Shown here: piece by piece, positions 58,821 to 64,000 of the stretch
Layout: every line of letters starts with the position of its first letter
How positions within the stretch are numbered: position 1 is the first letter of the stretch
Source: Branchipolynoe longqiensis
Lineage: Eukaryota; Annelida; Polychaeta; Phyllodocida; Polynoidae
DNA length: 64,000 nucleotides
NCBI GenBank assembly: GCA_030323885.1
Contig: CM059202.1
Span: 45,402,849-45,466,848 of the forward strand
Direction: 5' to 3'
Notes under the pieces: model-generated
Told to the model about the DNA's origin: nothing
The model's database searches: none
The model's input: the letters and a program-made list of their open reading frames with translations, nothing else
Position numbers and translations under genes: made by a program

Positions 58821-60756
58821 ATAGCTTCAATGTAAAGAGACTGTTTTATACCCAAATATATAGGATTTAAAACATGTGAATTATCAGATTGGTGCAAGTA
58901 CAGAAAAGAACAAATATAATTCTTGAAGTGTCTACTTTCTTTATGTCTGTACTTTCCCTCCAAGGAAAAACCCGGTCTATTTCATTAACTTACACTATTA
59001 TTATTAAATTATCCAGTTATACACAACAGTTCCTGATTATGGTAAATGCACATAAGCTTAATGTAATTAATATCACTTTGGTAGTAAATTCATGCATTAC
59101 ATCTGGTTAAGCAATTAACAAAAAAACCTACATTGTAACCGAGTGCGCAAACTGATTTGTGAATTTTCTCATTGATATTGTTTATTGTAATGAAAAAATA
59201 AAATTGAATGGAAAGAGGAAAACGCCAGTGCACAATTGACTTTTTCAGTGAGGATCACAAAAATAATACGCTACGCTTCTGGAGGGAACAGCGACTGGAG
59301 AAGGATAAACATGCGTTCTTTTTGGTTGATGAAGAAAAGTTGAAAAAGTAGGTTAAGCTGTATTTGTAGATTTGCAAGCCAACTTTAATTCCATTAATTC
59401 AAAGTTGCATAGTACGATAGTTTTGAGTTTCTGTCATTTTTTGTAGATACATGTCGTGGGCAGTGATAAAAATGGGAAATATTGCGCCTAGAGTGGGGCT
59501 CGAACCCACATCTCTTAGTGTGCTAACCAGTACACCACCTAGGCTCCCTGATATCACCACACTACCCACACCAACCTGTCTATATGGTTACTTGCTTGAG
59601 AGGTCAGTGCAGACTACTAGACATATATTAGGTTGATCGGTATAATCTACCTTACTTTAGCTTGAAGTAACTTTTATTTTAACTTTATTTTGAGTAACTT
59701 TAGAGATATTTGAAGTGCAAACACGCAAGATTAATTTTGACAAGCACGCCAAAATTCTGACGCCATAGACTTCTGCAATTTCTATTAAATTGCCTCAGCA
59801 GTCATTCCCTTCGATGGGGCGACAAATGTTTAATAAGTGCACTAAGTTAGATATGTAGAATCAAATCTCGATAATTGGTTTGGTTTTGAAAATTTCATAT
59901 TTTAATTAGACTGCATTTCTAGACCGTTTTTTCTGTGTGTGTATTTAAAAAAAAAACTAAATGTCAGCATATTTTCCATGAGGCACACGCTTTGTCAGCA
60001 TCATATTCCGTGTTTAAAGCGAACAAATTTTGTGTGTTTGCACTTCAAATATCTCAAAAGTTAGCCTTTTAAAATAAAAGTTACTTCAAACTAAAGTAAG
60101 GTAGATTATAGCGATCAACCTCATATGTCTATCTCAGAAAATGAGAGAAACTCAAAACCATCGGACAATGCAACTTTAATATCGGGTTATATTTGCGCAC
60201 TTAGGTTACCCGTTCCTTTCCAAAGGATATAACATAGGAAGTTGTCGTATTGAATGGAATAAGGCATTTGCTGCATGCTTACTAAATGATTTTAGTACAG
60301 TTAGACTTGCTTGTTAGTTCAGTGCATATCAAACGCAAACTTGATTCGGCTACAATATCCTTCGCCTCACTTTAGGTATGAGAGCCGGTGTGAGGAGGCT
60401 GTGGCTGCTTACCTCAAAGAGCAGGATGCTGCCCTGAAAGTGGTAAGTGTTATTTGTGTATTAAATAAATGGCAAAATGGAGGTTTTATGCTCTAATATT
60501 ATATAAGGACTTGTATCAGGGTCTTAACTGTAAGCGGCCTGATTTGCCAGTGGGGCAGCACTATAAAGTCAGCATGAGTGCGCACTCACAAGTCGGTACC
60601 CCGTCTGATATGACCTTAGATGTTTCCAGGATGTAAAACTAACAACCAACCAATCAAGTCTCTTCTTCTCACCAGGCGGCATTACGCATGACCCAGCAGG
60701 AGGCGATGAGAACGAGGCTCGTCAGTCATCACCGACATCACGTCATGGTTGGTTGA
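49274..60756 (+). CDS. CENATAC: CENATAC (CCDC84) homologue, 5' five exons; 3' end not resolved
   Basis: Exons 49274-49390, 57380-57546, 59249-59347, 60376-60442 and from 60676 join in frame. Residues 8-25 form a zinc finger (C8-x2-C11-x7-H19-x5-H25, ending GHVYSRAH). Residues 65-98 form a second (C65-x2-C68 ... H92-x5-H98, with GLLQHLASEDH matching the vertebrate GLLEHLASPEH). A coiled-coil-like YESRCEEAVAAYLKEQDAAL segment follows, as in human CCDC84. The family acts with the U11/U12 minor spliceosome in splicing of AT-AN introns; that role is inferred here. As read, the last exon stops after 27 codons, giving 176 residues against about 330 in man. The C-terminal half is thus either missing or encoded downstream of a donor I could not identify. 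Divergent from RRP1. Confidence 0.88.
50190..50600. mobile_element. MITE-C ends flanking a MITE-B
   Basis: TAGATAAAAGATTCACCCCA at 50190 and the start of another C unit (GATACAAGATTCACCCGTAC at 50560) enclose MITE-B at 50236-50545. Confidence 0.65.
50236..50545. mobile_element. MITE-B, intact ends
   Basis: CAGGGATGAAAGATCCCCGC to CCAGGACACCACTTTATCCCTGA. The interior has repeated AGCACTATCAGCGT words and TTTCCGCGATTCCCTGACAAGG. It lies in CENATAC intron 1. Confidence 0.8.
50560..50955. mobile_element. MITE-C copy
   Basis: GATACAAGATTCACCCGTAC to ACCGGGTGAATCTTTTATCT. Interior shows the C landmarks in one order (AATCGACGGCGTTCTGTGGCG, CATTTGATACTGGAGCCACA). Confidence 0.85.
50956..51590. mobile_element. 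MITE-C copy in opposite orientation, with an insert
   Basis: Landmarks run in reverse (TACGGGCGAAAATAGTTTTA, AAGACAAGATGGCGGCGATA). The right end is AGGGTGAATCATTTATCTAC. The insert at 51173-51435 has its own inverted ends (GAGACTGTCTCAAAAGGTG facing CACCTCTTGAGACAGGCTC). Confidence 0.8.
51173..51435. mobile_element. Short inverted-repeat element inside MITE-C
   Basis: ATGAGACTGTCTCAAAAGGTG faces CACCTCTTGAGACAGGCTCAT, 263 bp apart. The flanking C sequence resumes on both sides. No other copy seen. Confidence 0.75.
51466..53462. repeat. Long inverted duplication, arms about 170 bp
   Basis: 51466-51638 and 53290-53462 are reverse complements with only a few differences. The match includes both the C-family end and the adjoining non-C sequence (GATGCTTATGACCGACCCCC GCTAAACG). 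The 1.65 kb between them contains MITE-L at 51800-52160 and part of a DIRS-like derivative. Confidence 0.85.
51800..52160. mobile_element. MITE-L copy
   Basis: AGGCCCAGTCACACCTTACCGG faces CCGGTAAGTGTGACAGGTGCT. TTAA at the left and TTAT at the right suggest the same TTAA target as the 47267 copy. Confidence 0.8.
53036..53755. mobile_element. Short decayed relative of the DIRS-like element
   Basis: 53036-53170 resembles 4441-4575 (TTACCTCGGTATTACGCCTC, GGGAGAAGGAAACACATCGG, GTCCAGCAATTAGCATAA). 53660-53755 resembles the right end (TTACCGAGGTAAAATAGTAT, GATGGATAACTGGTGTTTT). No coding part remains, and MITE-C sequence lies inside (53345-53500). SINE-1 sequence follows at 53753-53885. Confidence 0.75.
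53753..53885 (+). mobile_element. SINE-1, 5'-truncated and rearranged
   Basis: GTGGGATACCAGGTCATGGTGG to CAGATATGACCTTTAGAATTTGC. It contains several small deletions relative to other copies. Confidence 0.7.
54248..54705. mobile_element. MITE-C copy, both ends present
   Basis: GGTAAAAGATTCACCACGTA to ACGGGGTGAATCTTTTATCTACC. Includes AATGCAAAAAGACAAGATGC and ATTTACCCAGCATGTTGG. Confidence 0.85.
55760..56690 (-). mobile_element. LINE remnant with reverse transcriptase core, CENATAC intron 1
   Basis: The minus strand encodes INWIKSYLNNRQQKTKVNG, GVPQGSVLGPLLFILYINDL, LQLYADDTVVYAEGS and LNHYKYLGLELDSQLNY, in the order of non-LTR reverse transcriptase motifs, including the catalytic YADD. It continues in a second frame (VDKLHPTYDLHKRTKVKLL) after a frame change near 55960. 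The start (motifs before INWIK) and endonuclease are missing, so it is a truncated dead copy. Clade is uncertain (CR1/L2/jockey-like). Confidence 0.9.
56697..56893 (-). mobile_element. SINE-1b copy
   Basis: CAGTGGAAATTTAAATTGTGG (tail) to AACTCATTCGGCCATCCCGTC (head). Follows the LINE remnant directly. Confidence 0.8.
56918..57292. mobile_element. MITE-A copy near CENATAC exon 2
   Basis: TTAAAGCTGCAGAGTCCGCT to CCAACGGACTATGCAAATTTAA. It ends 87 bp before exon 2. Confidence 0.85.
57380..57546 (+). CDS. CENATAC: CENATAC exon 2
   Basis: Acceptor TGACGGCAG, donor CCAG|GTAGGT, phase 2 out. Encodes VSLARRCLRAPRVFGPDWEA then RRWCYFCACEVDRHG and GLLQHLA. Markedly GC-rich (about 70 percent) compared with its flanks, with no matching change in the neighbouring exons. 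The pyrimidine tract before the acceptor is poor. Confidence 0.9.
57820..58032 (-). mobile_element. SINE-1 with internal deletion
   Basis: TTGGACTTTACATCCTGGCA ACATCTAAGG (tail) to CATTATCCTGA, which joins directly to the head GATCTACCAAAATGGGAGACGGG. The middle 100 bp are missing. Confidence 0.8.
58216..58335 (+). repeat. (CTTCTG)n microsatellite
   Basis: About 20 copies of TTCTGC/CTTCTG hexamers, followed to 58500 by impure CTT/TTG-rich sequence (TTCTTGTTCTGC). Frames across it give FCFCFC or EAEAEA strings, which are not proteins. Confidence 0.95.
58510..58822 (+). repeat. (TAC)n / (TAG)n triplet repeat array
   Basis: About 310 bp of TAC triplets with regular islands of ACTAGTAGTAGTAGTGCTGC at 58572, 58618, 58669 and 58710. 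The final 90 bp are pure TAC. The islands are themselves repeated at 46-51 bp spacing. Confidence 0.95.
59249..59347 (+). CDS. CENATAC: CENATAC exon 3
   Basis: Acceptor GACTTTTTCAG, donor AAAAA|GTAGGT. Encodes EDHKNNTLRFWREQRLEKDK then HAFFLVDEEKLKK, matching the EHKKATNKFWW...KFLVTPQDYARFKK block of human CCDC84. Confidence 0.92.
59402..59935. mobile_element. MITE-A split by a SINE-3
   Basis: AAAGTTGCATAGTACGATAG at the left. The interior resumes after the SINE-3 at about 59632 (TTAGGTTGATCGGTATAATC) and ends near TTAGACTGCATTTCT. Confidence 0.8.
59455..59630 (-). mobile_element. SINE-3 copy (tRNA-derived)
   Basis: Minus strand: leader CAAGTAACCATATAGACAGG, tRNA-like head GCCTAGGTGGTGTACTGGTT AGCACAC, then a short loop and GGGTTCGAGCCCCACTCTAGGC, then CAATATTTCCCATTTTTATC. 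The anticodon arm is shortened. Confidence 0.85.
60020..60178. mobile_element. MITE-A, right half
   Basis: TTGCACTTCAAATATCTCAAAAG to ACCATCGGACAATGCAACTTTAA. Confidence 0.8.
60376..60442 (+). CDS. CENATAC: CENATAC exon 4
   Basis: Acceptor CACTTTAG, donor GTG|GTAAGT. Encodes YESRCEEAVAAYLKEQDAAL KV, the predicted coiled-coil start. Confidence 0.88.
60530..60655 (+). mobile_element. SINE-1, 5'-truncated, just before CENATAC exon 5
   Basis: GCGGCCTGATTTGCCAGTGG through AAGTCGGTACC and GATATGACCTTAGATGTTTC to AACAACCAACCAATC. It ends about 20 bp before the exon 5 start. Confidence 0.8.
60676..60756 (+). CDS. CENATAC: CENATAC exon 5, end uncertain
   Basis: Acceptor TTCTTCTCACCAG. Encodes AALRMTQQEAMRTRLVSHHR then HHVMVG and a TGA at 60754-60756. 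The first part fits the family's helical segment; the last dozen residues do not. An internal donor (for example CTC|GTCAGT at 60721) could connect to exons beyond the window. A SINE-1 tail ends about 20 bp before the acceptor. Confidence 0.6.
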   Translation, partial: AALRMTQQEAMRTRLVSHHRHHVMVG

Positions 60757-61061
60757 ACACCGTATCCATGCCAACATGGCCATCCGCTCATGTCGATGAC
60801 ATGCAAATTGTAACGCAGTATGATTAGACAAAAATATTGCATTGGTGAGGTGTAGAAATGGTGAGATAGTGACTGCTAAGTTTAACTTAACGGAAGCTAA
60901 TCAACCAAACAAAAGCATCTGTCCTAGTTACTCCCGCGGCCCTGTTTCTGTGACAGGGCTGCTGAACAACCCGTTAGAAATAGTTTGAGAAGGCTGGGTT
61001 ATGGAAGTAACGACATGATTTTGTAATCTAAAGTGTCAAATATATATAGTTCAAATGCTTA

Positions 61062-61389
61062 CTTATCGTAACCCACTATTTTTGCGTGAAGAATTTATGA
61101 CATAATGTAGATTGATCGCTTTAAAACTCAGATCGAGAGCTTTCTGTGGCCACGCCAACATTTTTGTTGTTGCATTCTCTCTCATTTCACCAACTCTATG
61201 CCAATATAGATAAACACTGGATACTGGAATCAGGAGCTCCACATCTCCTAAGCAGTTTGTGCTCATATTTAGACATAGTCATCATTCACCGCCGTCCTGA
61301 TATGACCTTAGATGTTGGTAGGATGTAAAACAACAACAAAAAAACATCATTCACCGCTACTCTGGGTAGAGGTGAATCTTTTATCTAAT
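61062..61389. mobile_element. MITE-C copy, left end missing
   Basis: AAAACTCAGATCGAGAGCTTTC and GCATTCTCTCTCATTTCACC are C landmarks; right end AGGTGAATCTTTTATCTAATG. A SINE-1 tail is inserted at 61293-61344. Confidence 0.75.
61293..61344 (+). mobile_element. 52-bp SINE-1 tail with target duplication
   Basis: GTCCTGATATGACCTTAGAT GTTGGTAGGATGTAAAAC and A-rich tail, flanked by CATCATTCACCGC at 61280-61292 and 61345-61357. The element is therefore a complete insertion that was severely 5'-truncated. Confidence 0.88.
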
Positions 61390-61489
61390 GTCGTACAACA
61401 CATCCAACATGTTTGCGGTTATTGGATACAATTTAATGGTCCCTTAGTTTCTCCTCTGTTGAAATATATATAAAATTAGGACAGCCAGA

Positions 61490-61905
61490 AGGTTAGATAA
61501 AAGATTCACCTGGTACTTGTAGTACACGCGTGAAGGACAACGTAGTGTAAAGACGGGCGAAAATAGCTTTAGTATGGAACAGTAACTAGAAACTGTGGCT
61601 CCAGTATCAAATGGCTACCCATATAGGCACAGAGTCGGTGAAATGGGCGAGAATGCAAAAAGACAAGATGGCAGCGCTAGAACGCCGTCGACTTCACTTT
61701 TAAATCTTATTAAACTAGATATTTTATTATATTTTCCAACTCAAAGGTAGCGGGTAAATATGAAGACATCTACAAAGAATAAATGTTGCTTCTTAGATTG
61801 TGAAATTAGGCTCTCATTTCATTAACCCGCTTTTTCGACCGTTTTTATATAGGGCTGGTATTCAACCGTGTACTGCGAGTACAGGGTGAATCCTTTATCT
61901 ACCAG
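61490..61905. mobile_element. MITE-C copy, both ends present
   Basis: TTAGATAAAAGATTCACCTG to ACAGGGTGAATCCTTTATCTACC. Interior has AAGACAAGATGGCAGCGCTA and CATTTCATTAACCCGC. Confidence 0.88.
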
Positions 61906-62344
61906 AAGGTATGCTGGTTCTTATGCATGAATGGAACTTATTTGCACAAATTATAGTCGAAATTTCATACATACACAACATTCTCCATTCTTTCAAATTT
62001 AATTTTCTTTCTTTAATGCATAGGCTTTCACTTTTGCTCGTCTTGTATCATGTCAATATTGGGCGAATAACTTCTTTTTGGGGTCGTTGGGGAGGGTAGA
62101 TGTTTATTCTGCTGAATAGGTTCTTTTGTCAGTGCCGAAGCACTGGTCTTCCAGCCATTGCTCAAGTCAAGATTATTTGCCAACAAAATTGTATATAGAG
62201 TATATATGTCGGTATACATATTACAATGAGATAACAATAATAATTAAATACACTATTTGCAGCACAGTGGATTACTGATATTTATCTAACAAGTACCACA
62301 GCAATATGATACTGGTGTAATAGGACACATTAATATAGTTAGAT

Positions 62345-62540
62345 AGATCGATGAGAGTGTAGTAGTCTGCACTGACCTCTCAGGCAAGGAGTCGCATAGA
62401 CAGGTAGGCGTGGGTAGTGTGTTGATCTCAGGGAGCCTAGGTGGTGTAATGGTTAGCACACTGGCCCGGAATGCAAAGAGATGTGGGTTCGAGTCCCGCT
62501 CTAGGCGCAATATTTCCCATTTTCAACACCCCCCCCCCCC
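62345..62540 (+). mobile_element. SINE-3 copy (tRNA-derived)
   Basis: Leader AGTCTGCACTGACCTCTCAG, then a tRNA-like cloverleaf at 62435-62506 with a 7-bp acceptor stem (GCCTAGG with TCTAGGC) and B box GGTTCGAGTCC. The tail is CAATATTTCCCATTTTCAAC and 16 Cs. The anticodon stem does not pair well. Confidence 0.85.
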
Positions 62541-62663
62541 CCATGCCAAGAGTTTTTCACGGCCTTTAGAATGTGTGCAGAAGTTATCTACTGCATTCAT
62601 TTATAGTTATACTTGAAGTCGTAATAAGTTTTGATGTAGGCTATGGTATGGGAAGGAAACCAT

Positions 62664-63213
62664 TCAGCAGATTGATTGATTGGTGGTTGCTTTACGCCGT
62701 GTCGGCAGCATAGGCCATATTCACGGCGAGAAATGTTTGTTTTTTGTTCAAACCATCGCTTATACATGTAAAAGCAGACAATCACAATTATGTGCCAATA
62801 GACACTCATTAAATTAGAAAGCTCACAATCATATATTTGTGGTCAAGGGAAACAAATTCCCATAGAAAAGGCAAAGTTTTATTAATAATTGATAGAATTT
62901 ATTTAGTCAACTATATGAGGTGGTACAGTCCAGCTGCCCTCAAAAAGGCTAAATTGTTTTCCTGTTTTACATTAGTAAAAAGGTCATGCATACTGTCTGC
63001 AGTGTAGAATTGTTGGCACCGGGCCAAAAAATCAATGCAACTTAGTAAAATGTCTTTGAGTGTCAGCGGGGACTGACACCCAATACATTCAGGGGGATGT
63101 TCCCCCTTGAGCAGAAAAGCATGTGTAAGCCACGAGTGGCCAATACGGCAGCGGCTAAGGACCACTTGGTCCCGCCGACCTCCCGCATGAGTCTGTGGTG
63201 GTTTTCCCACAGA
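62664..63213 (-). mobile_element. LINE 3' end with ORF2 RNase H-like C-terminus
   Basis: Minus strand encodes RCRIGHSWLTHAFLLKGEHP PECIGCQSPLTLKDILLSCI, the typical end of jockey/I-type LINE ORF2 (CRIGHTxLTHxxLL, CxxC, T(L/V)xHIL), then stops at 62911. It is followed by a 3' UTR ending in (ATCA)n at about 62664. The 5' part is lacking. Confidence 0.88.
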
Positions 63214-63562
63214 TTGTTCAGCAGGAGTTAGACGAGGAGTGGATTAGTGTCAGTTGGATAGGAATATTCTAGCGTTACCTCATTATGGTTAGTTACATGA
63301 ACTTGTTACTTGCAGTTTACTGTTTAGCGTTGATAGTCCTCCGGAAGTAATGGTTGCACTTGTTGGCAATATCCGTCCCGTTCTTGGGATCGGGTTGTTA
63401 GTAGCACATTGGGCCAGCTGTGGCCAGTAAAAAAGCAAGACCGACCCAGCTACTTTGCGCATTCAATTTTTAAATATTATATATGGACTGTCACTGTCAT
63501 TGGTGGATGGTTGACTAAATTGAAAATTCAATATATTCAGATATTTCAGCCACGCAATTAGC

Positions 63563-63911
63563 TTAAAGTTGCATAGTCCGATGGTTTTGAATTTCTGTAT
63601 TTTTTCTGAGATATTAGAGTGATCACTAGTATCTACTTTACAATATTTCCAAGTTACTTTTATTTTAAATGGTAAACTTTTGAGATATTTTGAATGCAAA
63701 CATGGACAATTAGTTTTGGCAAGCTTGCCAAAACTCTGACACCATAGACTTCTGCAGTAACAGGTTCTGTTAAATTGACTCAGTATTGCCTTCTACGAGG
63801 AAATAAATGCTTAATAAGTGCATCAGTATCTAAGTTAGATAGGTAAAATCAAATCTAGATAATTGGTTTGGTTTTGAAAATTTGATATTTCTTCGGACCA
63901 TGCAGCTTTAA
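63563..63911. mobile_element. MITE-A copy
   Basis: TTAAAGTTGCATAGTCCGATGG to CTTCGGACCATGCAGCTTTAA, 349 bp, close to the 35360 copy in sequence. Confidence 0.88.
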
Positions 63912-64000
63912 TTAATTCGTTTAAATTAGCTTAATTAAGGAACGCGGGTAAGTTATCAGGACTTGTTAAAACTAGTTTGTATTGTTTTCTATCGTTATTT

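Noticed and set aside
58106..58963. Frames of poly-Thr, poly-Ser, poly-Leu, FCFC and EAEA type
   Set aside because: Produced by CTTCTG and TAC microsatellites on both strands.
62435..62506. A 72-nt tRNA-like cloverleaf
   Set aside because: The acceptor stem and B box fit, but the anticodon stem does not pair, and copies with the same flanks occur at 59455 and 36890, so it is the head of a SINE.

Overview
The window looks like nuclear DNA of an invertebrate animal, probably a lophotrochozoan and most likely a mollusc. All coding sequence is split into short exons with GT-AG introns. The genes match conserved metazoan families, and the rest is packed with tRNA-derived SINEs, MITE-like inverted-repeat elements, LINE fragments and a DIRS-like element. 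The organism call is inference from gene structure and repeat style; no sequence here names a species.

Three real genes could be assembled exon by exon, with every splice phase closing. (1) A DEDD homologue on the + strand (1844-10974, 4 coding exons, 395 codons): N-terminal death effector domain, basic nuclear-type signal, and a very conserved C-terminal domain. (2) An RRP1/Nop52 homologue on the - strand (48736 down to 30051, 9 coding exons, 634 codons), a nucleolar rRNA-processing factor with a lysine-rich tail. (3) A CENATAC (CCDC84) homologue on the + strand (from 49274, five exons seen, C-terminal part not found before the window ends), a zinc-finger factor linked to the minor spliceosome. 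RRP1 and CENATAC are head to head, their start codons 537 bp apart, which suggests a shared bidirectional promoter. DEDD and RRP1 are separated by about 19 kb in which I see no convincing gene.

Layout: 1-1840, GC-rich and AT-rich tandem repeats before DEDD; 1844-10974, DEDD, whose intron 1 holds a 2.6-kb internally deleted DIRS-like element; 11-30 kb, intergenic repeats with several nested MITEs and a duplicated ABAB block; 30-48.7 kb, RRP1, with introns full of SINEs, MITEs, a 46-bp satellite and a 24-bp minisatellite made of splice-donor-like units; 48.7-49.3 kb, promoter; 49.3-60.8 kb, CENATAC, with an 8-kb intron 1 holding nested MITEs, a large inverted duplication and a LINE reverse transcriptase remnant; 60.8-64 kb, further repeats and a LINE 3' end.

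The most unusual features are: the RRP1 intron-4 minisatellite that repeats a near-perfect U1-type donor about 39 times next to the true donor; the DIRS-like element with a 60-bp foldback joining its ORF1 to a tyrosine-recombinase tail; a MITE family present about 17 times in 64 kb; MITE families with different ends sharing one interior module; and a SINE family with two alternative 3' tails. I found no CRISPR array, no bacterial-type operon and no convincing free-standing tRNA or rRNA gene. Family letters (MITE-A, SINE-1 and so on) are local labels used only here.
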